Below the pieces are notes generated by a model. The model had not been told where the DNA came from. It saw only the letters and a list, made by a program, of their open reading frames with translations, and did no database searches. A stretch of DNA of 64,000 bases from Massariosphaeria phaeospora (lineage: Eukaryota; Ascomycota; Dothideomycetes; Pleosporales), in the NCBI GenBank assembly GCA_011032825.1, contig JAADJZ010000022.1:1-64000 (forward strand), given 5' to 3'. A program made the position numbers and the translations under genes. This document shows, piece by piece, positions 48,531-60,646 of the stretch (the stretch's first letter is position 1; the number at the start of each line of letters is the position of its first letter).

Positions 48531-49149
48531 CGTGTATTTTGGTGGATTCGATAGCTTGAACTATCTATACGCTAGAACGTGAAAGTCTGGCCGGAGACAA
48601 ACATCGCATGATTATGGTGCACCATGTATGTAAGTAGGTATACTCTCCAACAGCTACCACATTGTCTTGGATGGTTATACAGCAATTATTAGTAATCATC
48701 TACTTACTCACTATATGCGTGCCCTATTATGCCCCGAGGTATATATGGCAAGGCTTGGAGGTTTGGAGGTTTCGCAGGCCTGGAGATTGGGCGGCCTGGT
48801 TTTGCTCCCTTTTTTGTGTCAGGTGGTTGCTTTAGAGCTGCAGCACTGGAACGAGTGTGTATTCGAGTCTAATGCAACTCAAACTCAGGCTTACCTGCTC
48901 CATCCATCATGAACGTACTTGTAGATTCTCTTTCTGCCACCAGGTCGCGAATGCGAGCTATGGATCGTTTCTCCTTTATTCCCCATCGCCCACTCCCTTC
49001 CCTTCCTCGTCGCTCCCTCCATCTTCTCCCTCATCGCCCGCCGTCGCGCCATTCGCGGACACCTGCATGATTCGTCGTGCGTGACGCCGGCGCCGGCGCC
49101 GACACGCCTTCTTCTTCCTCTGGCGCGCCATCGTCTTCGCTCTTGCTGC
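48531..49149. other. intergenic, 3' flank of the kinase-ankyrin gene
   Basis: No gene is supported. A CT-rich stretch at 48.96-49.05 kb generates Arg/Gly-rich antisense frames that look spurious. Confidence 0.45.
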
Positions 49150-49830
49150 CTCCACAGTCTTGCCTTCTTCCCCATCTTCTACCACTGAGACTTGGACATT
49201 GTATCGCGACAGTCGTTTCACACTCGCCAGCACTCTCCTGAGCATCGCGCGGTCCTCCGCGCTCACCACGGCTTCGAGACTCTCGCCCGTGAGCGCGGGG
49301 ATACGTGATCAGTTCAACTACCGCTGGCAAACTGCACGTTGATGCGTGGGTGTGGGGTAGTACATGCTCGTTCGAGTGTACTGCGTGCTAGCCCCATGGC
49401 GAGTATGAGCGCGAACATATGCGCTCGTTCGCGCGTTGTGACGTTCTTGGCTCTAGCCTGGCCACGCTCGATACCGTGGCTATGCTCCTCTTAGTAGAGT
49501 GCTGGCCCGGGATGCGCCTCCTGTCGCCGCGCGTTGGATAATACCGATGCCGATCCACTCTTTGTGATCGAATTCGACCGCTGTGTGTAGGACCAGGGAA
49601 AGGTGATGGGCGACTAGTGGGATGTTGCTGAGTTCGGACATTGTTGGGAAGTGAAACATGTACAAGAAGGCTTAGGCGGTTTTGTATGGTGACCTAGTGG
49701 ATGAGACCGCAAAGATACTGATGGAGATGAGATTTGAGGGCGATGTGGATGATATGTCGTTCGCGTTTTCGATGATTGCAGAAATTGGGAAGGCACTGAG
49801 AACAGGGTTGTGGATCATGCCATCTTAGTC
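49150..49830 (+). pseudogene. possible gene relic, unidentified
   Basis: Two short stretches have protein-like composition on the plus strand. One, at about 49682-49828, reads LYGDLVDETAKILMEMRF and onward with DDMSFAFSMIAEIGKALRT, ending in TAG. Another is at 49160-49342. Between them all frames are broken. On the minus strand, 49480-49665 also reads plausibly, so strand is uncertain. I recognise no domain. It may be a decayed gene or an unmodelled spliced gene. Confidence 0.25.
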
Positions 49831-50209
49831 CCGCTTGCGGTTCCATGGTTGATGTGTAGTCGCTTAGGAGTATGTATTAACGCCGAGTAGCCATCATAGC
49901 CTGGGCAGGGCCCGTCGAACCGCTGTTTTGTTGACTATTGGAAGTGGTGTGCCTCCCATCAGCCGGACCTACAAACCTGTTCGCACAACGTTGTCGTCTC
50001 GTTTCCGACACCCCACCCACTACACCCATTGTGGCAACTAGGTACGATCTGGAAATGCAAAGACAACAGAATAGAGGTACGAAACTGGACTTTGTGACGA
50101 GAATACGAAGCTGGAATTTCAATCAAGGACGATACATGCTCCATTCCAAATATGCGTATATACAAAAATGGACACAGTGAGATAGATACAACATGTTCGT
50201 TTCACATCT
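49831..50209. other. intergenic, 3' flank of lactate dehydrogenase
   Basis: No gene is seen. Confidence 0.5.
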
Positions 50210-51771
50210 TTACAACTTAGCCTTCTCCTTGGGCCCCACAAGCGGATCATAGACGTTCAAACCCAAGGTATCGGTCGGCACCGTGGCAGTGTGCATGCTC
50301 AGTCCCCGCGTATCCAACATGGACGGATTCAGCTGCGAGACATCCGAGGCGCCAATGAGGCGCATGTTCATCTCCATCTCGTCCTTGAGTAGCTGCATGG
50401 CGCGGTCGACACCTGGTCCGCCATATGCGGACATGGCGTAGAGGAACGGCCGGCCGATACCGACGCCCTTTGCGCCTAAGCAGACGGCTTTGATGATATC
50501 GGTCGCGCGGCGTACACCGCCGTCAATGTAGATCTCGATGCGGTCTTGCCAGCCGCGCTCGCGGAGAACGGGCATGACTTCTGCTAACACTTCGATGCCG
50601 GATCTTGCAAAGTCGAGTTGGCGGCCGCCGTGGTTGGAGAGCACGACGCCGTGGACGCCGGCTTCGACTGCGCGGAGCACGTCCTCCACGCATTGGACGC
50701 CCTTGAGCAGGATTGGCATCTTGGTGATGCTGAGGAACCAGGGAATGTCTTTCCAGCTCAGACTGGGGTCGATGAAGGACGAGATGGCGCGCGCGGCGCC
50801 TTGACTGCGGTCCACATCGTCGCCGGTTGAGGATTGTACGTTCGAGCCGATATCTGCAAATTTAGAGCGCATGTCCTTTTCGCGGCGGCCGAGCTGCGGC
50901 GCATCGACGGTGATGAAGAGGCCTTTGCAGCCGCGCTTCTCGGCGTGCTCGACGATTCTCTTGGTCACTGCCCTGTCCTTGTTGACGTATAACTGGAGCC
51001 ATTGGACCTGGTCGGCTTCCCGGGCGTCGCAGATCTCGTCGAAGGAACAGGACGCCAGCGTTGGTATCATCTGAATCACGTTATGCTTCTTTGCGCCTTT
51101 GGTCAACACGACCTCACCCTCAGGATGTCCTAGCTTCCCGAGAGCAGTGGCAGTCACATAGAAGGGTATGTCGACTTTCGTGCCGAGCATGGTTGTGGAG
51201 GTATCGACCTTCTCGACGTCGACGAGGATCCGCGGGCGGAACCATATTTTGTGGAAGGCACTGTGATTTTCGCGCAATGTCTAGATAGCGTGAGCAACGT
51301 GTTTTAACATGCCGAGTAAGTACTGACTATCTCGTCATCGGCCCCGCTGGAGTAGTACGCCCAAGCCGTCTTCTTCATGACCCTTCTCGCCACCGCCTCG
51401 AAGTCCATCAGATTGTAGCATTGCTCTAAGATAGGCATGCGCTTCACACGATCTTGCCGATCGTGCTCGTCGGGGTCCTCTTCTTTCACCTCTTGCTGCA
51501 CTGTGCCCATGTCCACCTCGCCCATATGCTTCGATTTGTCGAGGTACTTGTCGAGCGTGTCCGGAGGATGGATGGGCTCGAACTCTTCCGTCGCATCTTT
51601 GCCAGCGTACTTGAGGATGATCTTGGAGCCGCCGGGGTGCTCAGGCAGGAAGTCGGTGACGTCGTAGGCGCGGCCGTGGACAATGACCCAACACGAATCC
51701 TTGGAGTTGTGCTGGGCGACGTCCTCGCCCGTGAGCTTAACCGCCTGCGTGTCGTTGCTGTTGTGGTTCAT
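50210..51771 (-). CDS. CYB2: cytochrome b2-type L-lactate dehydrogenase (FMN-dependent)
   Basis: It oxidises L-lactate (or a related 2-hydroxyacid) to the oxoacid and passes electrons through haem to cytochrome c. Two exons, 51771-51328 and 51280-50210 (intron GTCAGT...ATCTAG, phase 0), give 504 aa. Residues about 12-85 form a cytochrome b5 domain with the haem-binding FLPEHPGGSK. Residues about 125-485 are the FMN barrel, with substrate/FMN motifs VTATALGKLGHPEGE, FITVDAPQLGRREKD and the catalytic LSNHGGRQLDF. Unlike yeast Cyb2 there is no N-terminal targeting and sorting peptide, because the b5 domain begins almost at once. It may therefore be a cytosolic paralogue. The exact substrate is not proven. 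Confidence 0.92.
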
Positions 51772-52844
51772 GGTGGGCGTGGCGTGGGGTCAATTGGAGC
51801 AGACGACAGGAAGACGCTCGAGCTATATCAATCACCAGAGCAGACGGCAAAAGAAGCACGGAAAGAAGGACGCTACAATAATATGCTAGGGCAGATGCTG
51901 TCTTGTTCCCAGGCCCTCGACGTCAAGGGCGCGCGCACGCCACTCCAAGCATCAGGATACTGACGGCGCGGGGGCAGGTGGGCCGAGGCGGCTTCGTGCT
52001 CCCCAACATGTCGTCTTCGGGAGTTGTTCGCCAGGTTGTCGGGCGTGCGGACGAGGCCAGGACGGATGCGGCAATGCGGTGCCGGGCGGCGCTGCGTCTG
52101 ACAAAGCCGCCGTTCCCATAGGCCGAGTGGATGGCGACGTCAGACGCTGCGTTTTGCACTCACATTTCCGCCCTTGGCAGCAGCAGCCGTCGCCGCTGCC
52201 TCGTTGGGGCGCGCCTGCTCGGTGCTGCTGCGTGTGCGGGGACGCGCTGCAGCCAGAATCCCGACGCGGCCAATAATGGCACCGAGCACGACGGCACAGC
52301 GCTAGGAAAGCAACTGGAGGTGCTGGGCGCACGTCTTCACGTCTTCACGTCTTCACGTCTTCACGTCGACAGATTGCACATTGCAGTTTGCTCGAGCCCC
52401 GAACGCCATCTGCCCTCCGCTACCGCAGTCACGCATCCCACCGCTCTGCCCGGCTGAACGCCCGCGCCCATGTCAGTTGCCCGTGTCACATGGCTCCTCT
52501 GAGCCAAGCCCGCCGCTCATATTCGGCTGGCTTTGGACGGCCGGCATTGGCGTCCTCACAAACGTCAACACTGACACCCTGACACACTGACAAACGGACG
52601 CACTGTGAGACCTGCCACGCTCAGTCACCGTCGGCCCGCGACACGCCTTCACGCCTTCACTACTTCACGCCATGCCCCTGGTACTTCGTCCGCCCACCCA
52701 TCCGTCTCCCGCAGTCGAACGCACCGCAACTGCGCCCTCGGTCTTCACTTGAAGCCAGGTCAGCGCGACAACTCCGTCCCATACGCCTCTGCGACAAGTA
52801 GCCTCCATTTCCACACAGACTCTGCGAACACTGCCTACACCGTC
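51772..52844. other. divergent intergenic region between CYB2 and the Rab gene
   Basis: It holds both promoters and an 8 bp tandem repeat at 52331-52367. GC-rich antisense frames (51952-52332) lack domains. The Rab leader (52.6-52.84 kb) is CA/CT-rich; its frame stays open upstream of the chosen ATG but is not protein-like. Confidence 0.5.
52331..52367 (+). repeat. 8 bp tandem repeat (ACGTCTTC)n
   Basis: Four perfect units of ACGTCTTC and a partial fifth in the divergent promoter region. Confidence 0.9.
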
Positions 52845-54010
52845 ATGTCGAACAGTCTAGAAGCAAAGATCGTGGTGCTAGGCAGCCAAGGAGTCGGCAA
52901 GACCTCGCTGGTGCACCGCTATGTCAAAAACGCATGGGCACCGCCTTCGACACAGTCCACCATAGGCGCTTCTTTCCTGACAAAGCGCGTCGTCGATATT
53001 GACACATCGACAGTAGTGCGCCTGCAGATTTGGGATACCGCGGGGCAGGAAAGATTCCGGTCCATCTCGAAGCTTTACTATAGAGGTATGTATGGGCTTT
53101 GCACCACCTAGTAGACGTTAGACGCAGAAGCACTGTGGCAGCATCTTAGTCTCTCTCCCCCTCCCCCACCCATCCTCATACACACATTCCAGACTCAAGA
53201 CCGCACCAGCCCGGATGCTCGGAGACGTAGGCACGCCTCGATAATGGCGGTCGGGACTGCCGGGTACGGACTATTGTACAACAACCCTGTTGCCCGCGCA
53301 ATACTAACTCGAGATCTTGAATAGGCGCAAATGCGGCAGTTTTATGCTATGACATTACCGACATGGCATCCTTCGAAGAGATGGGCCGCTGGTTGCAGGA
53401 ACTTAAAACAAACCTTGGGGACGATGTTATCCTCCACATAGTGGGCACCAAGTCCGATGTCGTTGCACAAGAACCCGCGAAGCGCAATGTCCCGTTCGAA
53501 CGCTGCATCGCCTATGTCGCAGAACACCTATACCCAGGACAGAACGCACAGGAACACAATAGCCAGCCGACTGCTCCGTCAGGATGGGCAAGTGCACCAG
53601 GTATGAATCCGGGAATGGCATCTCCACAGAGCAACCGGTCAAGCGGATTCTGGGGCCAGGACATCGGTTGGGATTGCTGTCACGAGATTAGCGCCAAGGA
53701 CGGAGAAGGCGTCGATGAAGTCTTCAGGGTCATTACGAGAAAGCTAGTCGAGCAACAGCAGCAAAGGTTCGAAGAAGAGCAGCGCGTCCTCGCCTTGGCT
53801 GGCGCCACACCAGGCATACTCGGAAACGGCAATGTCAATGGCTACTTCGACTACCCGGGAGACGGCAACGGCAGCTTCAGAGTCGGCATGGGCGACAAGA
53901 GACGGAGTTGGTTGGGCTTTCCCAGTACGCCAGCTGCGGGCGGCGAGCGACACGAGTGGGAAGAAGACGTGGAAAGGATACGGAAGAGCAAGGGAGGCAA
54001 ATGTTGCTGA
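52845..54010 (+). CDS. Rab-family small GTPase with long insert and C-terminal Cys-Cys
   Basis: A membrane-traffic GTPase. Two exons, 52845-53085 and 53325-54010 (phase 1), give 308 aa. G1 is GSQGVGKTS, G3 is WDTAGQERF, the G4 position reads GTKSD in place of the usual NKxD, and G5 is EISAKDG. Switch regions (TIGASFLTKRV, FRSISKLYYRG) resemble the Rab5/Rab21/Rab22 side of the family. Between G4 and G5 there is an insert of about 50 residues rich in Asn/Ser/Pro/Gly. A long linker leads to KGGKCC, a double-geranylgeranylation site. The start was chosen at MSNSLEAKIVVLG because the G domain begins there. The 239 bp intron is long for this genome. Confidence 0.9.
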
Positions 54011-54671
54011 AGAGTGCTCCACTTTCCTATCGATCTAGGTCACTAGGCCGCACTTGGATCTCTACCATCACGATGGCTACACGATTTGGCTCCAAGGTTC
54101 GATTCGGATATCCCAACCCTTTCATGATACCCCTTTGCCCCGAACAGTTATCCAAATACCTAGTGCGACTCCATGGTCAACGTCATGGTCCTAATCGGGC
54201 CACCGATACCGGTCTCCAGCGCACATGAAACAGCAGACGCTGTGCTACCTGCACCCGTTGTAGCGTCACCTTATACTCAGGTACGATGTGCCTGGAGGAA
54301 CATTAGCCGAGGACCCTGATCGTCCGGCCTCTCTGGCGATTCAGGTCCAGTGGAGCGGACCAGACCGTTTGTCGCAGAAGACAGGACAGAGGTCATTTTC
54401 TTTTTTGGTATTAGCACATTCGGTGTTTTTTCTCCTTTGCATAGAAAGCATTTCAGTGTCTGGGGAGCATAGCAATAGGGAGGCTCAGCGCCTCTATCTC
54501 TTTCGAATGGAACTCAATCGTACTGCGCAATATCATGAACAAATCTGAAGAAAATGGTCTGAATGCGCAAAAGAACTAACACATTACGATAGCTTTCTAG
54601 GGGTATCTCTATGACGCGCGTCTCCAATATCTACTAGAAACCATCTGCGTCTATGTATTCTATCCGGCCGT
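54011..54671. other. convergent intergenic region, Rab and deacetylase 3' ends
   Basis: No gene is seen. Confidence 0.5.
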
Positions 54672-56037
54672 CTATTTCGCACCCTGCGCACTCTCAAATA
54701 TCTTGGTCCCGAACTTCCATACTTGATCCACAACCAACTTCCTTTCCCCTCCAACAGCCCCTTCTTGCAGATCTAGAACCACAAGATCGGCATCAGCGCC
54801 CTCCCTCAACGTGCCCTTGACATCCTGAACACCCAGCATTTTCGCCGGCGTCTCAGTGACCGCCTTCAACGCTTCTGGCACACTCGACCCCGTCCAATTC
54901 AGAAAGTTGGTCACGCACTCGACCAGCTCGATACTGCTCCCCGCGATCTTTCCATTCTCCTCGAGAGTCAGGAGCGCGCCGGCCTTGACGATTCGCGACC
55001 CGTTCGTCCAGTCGTATGTCCCATCGGGCATGCCCGCCAAGCGCATAGCGTCTGTGACGAGCACGAGTCCGTCGGGGTGTGCGTTCCAGGCGATCTTGAT
55101 AGACGTCGGATGTAAGTGGATGCCGTCGGCAATTATGCCGAAGAAGGGTTTCGCGATGGACGACGAGGCGGTGCCGAGCAGGCCGAAGATGCCTGGGTTG
55201 CGGTGGTGGAGCGGCTTCATGGCGTTGAACAGGTGGGTGATCATGGTTGCGCCGGCCTTGACGCCGAGCTTGGCTTCTTCGTACGACGCTTCCGAATGCC
55301 CTATCGAGGTGATGATGCCGGCAGCTGCGAGGGATTGGATCGAAGATAGCGCGCCGGGGAGTTCGGGTGCGAGCGTGATGAGCTTGATAGGGGAGGGGCT
55401 TTCGAGGTTCGCGGGGCCGTAGCAGGAGGCGAGGTCGGAGATGCCGTTGGGTGCGGTGCGCAGAACGGAAGCGTTGTGGATGCCGTTTTTGGTGGGACTG
55501 AGGAACGGGCCTTCGCAGTGAGCGCCGAGGGATTCGGAGCCGTAGCTTGCATCGCGAGTCTTGCCTGAGGGGCCGAGGAAGGGCAGTGCCTGCTTGGTAT
55601 TAGTTTCGAGGTGGTGAAATGTGTACCGATGCAGCGACCTTTTGATAGACCTCTGCTCGCTGTGAGGTCAGGGTCGGTAGGTAGGACGTGACACCAGTTG
55701 TGATGAGTTTGCTGTTCAGTCGAAGGACTCCCTTGCCATAGGCTGTGGTACCCTCGTTTGGAATGACCGAGAAGTCGAATCCGTATGCCCCGTTTAGTTG
55801 CACATCAATGAGGCCTGGAGAAAGGATGCGACCGCCCAGGTCAACAATCCGGCCCGGTGCTGTGCGATGGCCGTACAGAATCTCTTGCCCGTTTAGGATT
55901 TTGCCCGTCACAGAGCTTATCCACAGGTCTTCTTTGACGAGCTCGGTGCCGCTGACCAGCAGGCAGTTGGTGAACTTGGTCACACCAGAGTCGGCGGAAG
56001 GGATGTCATGCTCGTGCCTGGGTACAGCAGACGGCAT
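54672..56037 (-). CDS. dac1: N-acetylglucosamine-6-phosphate deacetylase
   Basis: It removes the acetyl group from GlcNAc-6-phosphate, giving glucosamine-6-phosphate, the second step of GlcNAc catabolism. Two exons, 56037-55639 and 55589-54672 (50-bp-class intron, phase 0), give 438 aa, typical of eukaryotic NagA. Amidohydrolase-fold signatures are in order: GLIDVQLNGAYGFDF, metal-binding Glu in GAHCEGPFLSP, IGHSEASYDEA, THLFNAMKPLHHRNPG, and catalytic Asp in VTDAMRLAGMPDG. A return strand with ADLVVLD closes the fold. It is divergent from the GH3-GNAT gene (676 bp between starts), which fits joint induction by chitin breakdown products. The symbol follows filamentous-fungal use (NAG2 in Candida). 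Confidence 0.95.
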
Positions 56038-56713
56038 CGCAGTGGGTTTAAAGTGAAGAGGACAGACTGGGAATGACGAAAGAGACTCGGGCGTGGACGG
56101 GACGGAGCGAAGATGACCGGAAACGGAAAGCAGGAAGGGCTGGGTGCGGTTGAGACAAGCTCAACAAGCGTCTTCCAACGAGCGCGCGCCCGTCTACACT
56201 CTTAACCCACTGCATCTTACAACTCATCACCTGCTGTGATGATGTTCCGCCATCACAAGCGGGCGGAATGTCCTCCCACGACCTGAGCTTTGCCGCTGGA
56301 AAGCGCAGCCTTCCTGTTCGCGGACGCCGCTCGCTGAACGAGCAGCCGAGTGAGCGAGCCTGTGATGTGACACGCCAATGAGCCTGGATTTTGAGCCGGA
56401 AGCAGACGGAGGGCGGTCACAGTAGCATTGCTTGTTGGTGTGGTATCGAGATTCGCAAAGTGCGAGAAGGGTGTCACCCGCCGCTTGGGAGAGGACGGCA
56501 CCTGGGCAGGCACGGAGGGGTGGCATGTCGAGTCGATGTGGCCCTAGCTCAGCCTCTCTCGGACCGACATGAATGCTACCGTTACAGACACGCCTCCCCC
56601 ATCTTTTCGTTGCTAACACGCAAGCCGCTCTAGTCACGTTCAAGCCTCGAGCGCCCATCATACCTGCATAGCCGGATCCGCGACTCGACGCCCGCGCGAC
56701 CAGCATCGTGAGC
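56038..56713. promoter_or_regulatory. divergent promoter region of the deacetylase and GH3-GNAT genes
   Basis: 676 bp separate the two start codons. If the cluster is co-regulated by the Ndt80-like factor at 61.5 kb, its sites are expected here. I did not find a clear Ndt80 middle-sporulation-type element by eye. Antisense frames crossing the region (minus 56227-57105) have no domain. Confidence 0.45.
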
Positions 56714-59700
56714 ATGGCGGGCAAGCCCGAGAAGCTGGACCCCGTATGGGATGATCTGGATAGGTATGTATCTCCGCTGTGCTCTGCCCCAAAGGACCGC
56801 AGCATGTGACGGATCCCGAGCTGACTATTCGATGCAGGACCATGGTGGGTCTCTCTTTGGCTGGTTCGAGTGATGCATCGGGCTAATGGCGTGCCGCAAA
56901 GGGACAATTGTTTATGATGGGCTTTGATGGCACCGCAGTGACGCCGCACATCAAAACGCTCATCGAAAAACATTATCTCGGATGTATCCTGCTGACGGCC
57001 AAAAACTTGAAATGTAAGAACAAGCACCGTGCGGTTTCTAGATGCGACACGATGTGGCCGTGGGATTGCTGACCCAAAAATCCCAGCCGCCGAGGAAACC
57101 ACCAATTTATGCTATGAGCTACAGAAGATTGCGCATGACGCAGGCCATTCGGTTCCCCTGGCCATTGGTATTGACCAGGAAAATGGCGGAGTCAACAGTC
57201 TCTTTGACGAGATTTACGTGCGCCAGTATCCCAGCAGTATGGGCATTGCGGCAGCAGGATCCACAGATCTGGCGTTCGAGGTGGCCAAGGCGACTGCTCA
57301 AGAGATATCAGCGTGCGGAATCAACTGGATCTTTGGGCCATGCTTGGATGTGTTGACAAATGCTCGAAACCAGCCCCTAGGTGTCAGGACGGCTGGCGAT
57401 GACCCCCAGGAAGTGTCTGCGTATGGAGTTGCTTTCATGAAGGGCTACAAAGAGGCCGGGCTCGTGACGTTAGGGAAGCACTTTCCGTCGTATGGTAATT
57501 TGGAGTTTTTGGGCTCAACGCTCGATGTGCCCATCATCACCGAATCTCTAGAGCAGCTCAGTCTGAGCGCTCTAGTACCCTTCCGCAATGCTATCCGTCA
57601 AGGCCTAGACTCCATGATGGTCGGTGGCTGTGCCATGTCTTCGGCTGGCCTCAACGCTATGCATGCCTGTCTTTCCGAGCAAGTAGTTGACGGGCTGCTT
57701 CGCTCGGACCTTCAATTCAAGGGCGTTGTCGTCTCAGAGTGCCTGGAAATGGATGCTCTGAGCCACAATATAGGCGTTGGTGGGGGCACTGTCATGGCTG
57801 TCAATGCTGGCTGTGACGTTGTGCTACTCTGTCGTTCGTTTTCAGTCCAGCAGGAAGCACTGAAAGGTCTCAAGACTGGCATTGAAAATGCGATGATTTC
57901 CAAGGACAGAATCTATAACTCCCTCCGCCGAGTCCTGGCCATGAAACTCAAATGTACCACTTGGGAGAAAGCCTTGAATCCTACCGGAATCAACTATTTG
58001 GAGAAACTGCAGCCAATCCACACTTCACTATCTACTAGAGCGTACAACAGCTCTATTACCGTGGTCCGCGACAAGAACCGACTGCTCCCATTATCGAACA
58101 TCCTCGACAATGAAGAGGAACTATTGTTGCTAACACCACTGGTGAAACCATTGGCTGCCTCTGCAGCCACTAAAGCGGTCTCCGAGACGGTTGCGGCATC
58201 TTCGCCTGAACCGGCCGCATGGGAGAGGAGTTCCTCTGTCATGAGCGGAGAGCGCGTTTTCAGAGAGCTGGGCAGATCACTGGCTAGACAGCGAAGCGGA
58301 CGAGTACTTCATACATCGTACACTGCAAATGGAGTTCGACCGGTGCACGAAAACTTGATCAATCGAGCCAGCGCAATCATTGTACTTACCGCAGATGCGA
58401 ATCGGAACCTTTACCAACATGGATTTACCAAACACGTATCGATGATATGCAACATGCAATACACAACTGGAGGAGAGAAACGTGAGAAGCCACTGATCGT
58501 TGTCGCAGTTAGTTCACCGTACGATTTCGCCATGGACGCATCGATAGGCACGTACATCTGTACGTATGACTTTACGGAAACTGCGCTCAATTCGCTGGTC
58601 AAAGTCCTCTATGGAGAGCTGTCCCCAGCAGGAACCCTGCCCGGCACGATCAGCAAAAGTCAGAAACTACATCACTCGAAACAGCATTGGTTGGTCGAAA
58701 CATTCAACGAGGAGCGAGACTCAAATGCCTTGGATAATCTTGTCACGGCAGTCATGGAGGGCACTCCACCGAACCAGCGTTCAGAACTGTCGAGCGCAAC
58801 GTCGAATTCTTTTATTCTTCACCATCCGGAAGTTGAAGAGGCACACTTTGTTGTGCGCAACAGCAGCACCCAGGCTTTATATGGATTCTGCTCAACCTAC
58901 TTCTTCAAACAAGCGGGCACCGGAGTTATAGGGGCCCTATTTGTGGACCCACAGCGGAGAAAACTGTCCATAGGGCACTCTCTTCATAACAGAGCCATCC
59001 GAACGCTGCTCCAAAGAGAAGGGATCAAGCGGTTCCAACTTGGTTCACGTCTCCCCAGCATATTTCTCGGAATCCCGACAGGCCATGGGGCAGAACGAAA
59101 GCGTCTCCGATCATGGTTTGCCAATCTCGGATGGAATGCTGCGCTCTCTCGTCCAGTCTGCAACATGGTAGCCCGTAATCTCTTAAACTGGACACCACCT
59201 GAGGGAATGGCGAAGAGTTTATCAAGTGCCGGCTTTCAATTCGACCTGGTGTACGGATGGGACTATGCCGGCCCTGTGCTGGACCACATCAAGACAAGCA
59301 ATCGCCAGGGCCTAGCGGAGGTATATAAACTGGCGCTATCGGACCCTTCATCTTGCGGCATCATCCGCGCCAAACGGCCTGACGACGGGGCGCTGGTGGC
59401 CACCGTCGTGCTGTACAACCACCATTCGCGACTGTCGGACTTCATTCCTCCACTGAAAGATCTCAACGAGGCAGCTGGAGGTATATCATCGCCAGTGGTT
59501 TCACCAGGCGTGGGTGAATACTCCACGCTGCTCCAAGGTCTCATTCTGCTCGGGATGCGACAGATCAAGGCGCAAGGGTGCAATGCCTGCTTGCTCGATT
59601 ATGTAAGTAAATAGTTGATGCTAAACACGAGGGAAGCTGACACGATGGTAGATGGACGGCGACGGCAACTTTGACGGCTTCTCGGCCATGGGCTTCGATG

Positions 59701-59765
59701 TCATGCACAACTTCGAGGAGGTGAGCTGCGACGCTGCAACGTGGACTATGATCCCACCGTCATAA
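56714..59765 (+). CDS. GH3 beta-N-acetylhexosaminidase fused to a GNAT acetyltransferase domain
   Basis: It likely releases GlcNAc from chito-oligosaccharides inside the cell. Five exons: 56714-56763, 56838-56844 (a 7-nt microexon), 56902-57013, 57087-59602, 59652-59765, giving about 932 aa. The GH3 NagZ-like barrel (about 20-340) has LFMMGFDGT, GIDQENGGV, KHFPSYGN and the nucleophile region VVSECLEMDAL. A second GH3-type domain follows. From about 640 a GNAT fold carries GALFVDPQRRKLSIGHSL, shaped like an acetyl-CoA-binding loop. Such GH3-GNAT fusions are known in fungi. No signal peptide is seen, so it is probably intracellular. The 3' end is uncertain: a GTGAGC donor after NFEE at 59720 could splice to another exon. 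Confidence 0.88.
56838..56844 (+). other. 7-nt microexon of the GH3-GNAT gene
   Basis: GACCATG lies between CAG and GTGGGT. With the flanking phases it encodes the end of an Arg codon plus Thr-Met, joining LDR-TM-GQLFMMGF in frame. Without it the reading frame breaks. Confidence 0.7.
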
Positions 59766-60579
59766 TTTAATAGGCGCGTATTCGGGCGTATCTGGGACAT
59801 CAGCAGGCTAGACGCATGTATTTTCAGTGGGAACTTGGACAGACAAAGTCACAGCAATTGGATAATAGATCGGTGTGTTGGCATCTCGAGTAACTGGGTT
59901 ATCATCTTGCGGGTTGGAAAATGGTAGTATCTGGGATATAGCACGGTGTTTGGGATACCCGGCCAGCTTGGGGTTTCTGTTTCTGCTGTACGATCGTTAC
60001 CAGCTGAGAGATAGATGTGGGGCGAGCATGACGGTCGAGAGAACATTGCGGCCACGTTCTCTCTGCAGTAGGGTAATGTAATGGGGAGAAGACAAACTAT
60101 TTGCTAAGCCTGCAGAATGTTCGAAGTGTGAGTCGAAACAGCAATAGGGCTATTAAATTCTTTTGGCATGTTACTAAGCGTGGTGGATGCACACAGCAGT
60201 GACGCAACAAACAACGCGAAATAAACTAGTCAGAGTTTAGGCGCGAGGGTTGTGAATACGCTTACATAACTTAACCTCTACAGCCAACCCAAACATGACG
60301 CCGCCCCGCCTCGCCGCCAACTCTCGCAGCAAACGGAGGTCATCGGCTGGGTGGAGGATGCCGGGTTTACGTGCTTGCGCGACTGATGGGCTGCAGCGGC
60401 GAGCACTTGACTGGCTCGGATTCAGCAGAGCGTGGGGAGTCGTTGGGGCACACACAGCGCGCAGATCTATGTACTGTATCTACCCGTGGCACCCGGGGCC
60501 GCTGGCCGCCCTCGCTGCGTGGAGACAGGCCGGGCGGCGGCGGCGGTGGTGGACGCAGATAGACAGCGAGGGGGCGCCG

Positions 60580-60646
60580 TTGTCGGTGGTAGTCGTCGTT
60601 GTCGGTGGTAGTCGTCGTTGTCGTCGTTGTCGTTGTCGTCGTCGTC
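60580..60646 (+). repeat. GTC/GTT-type trinucleotide microsatellite
   Basis: An imperfect GTCGTT and GGTAGTCGTC tract of about 67 bp in the upstream region of the transcription factor. Confidence 0.8.
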
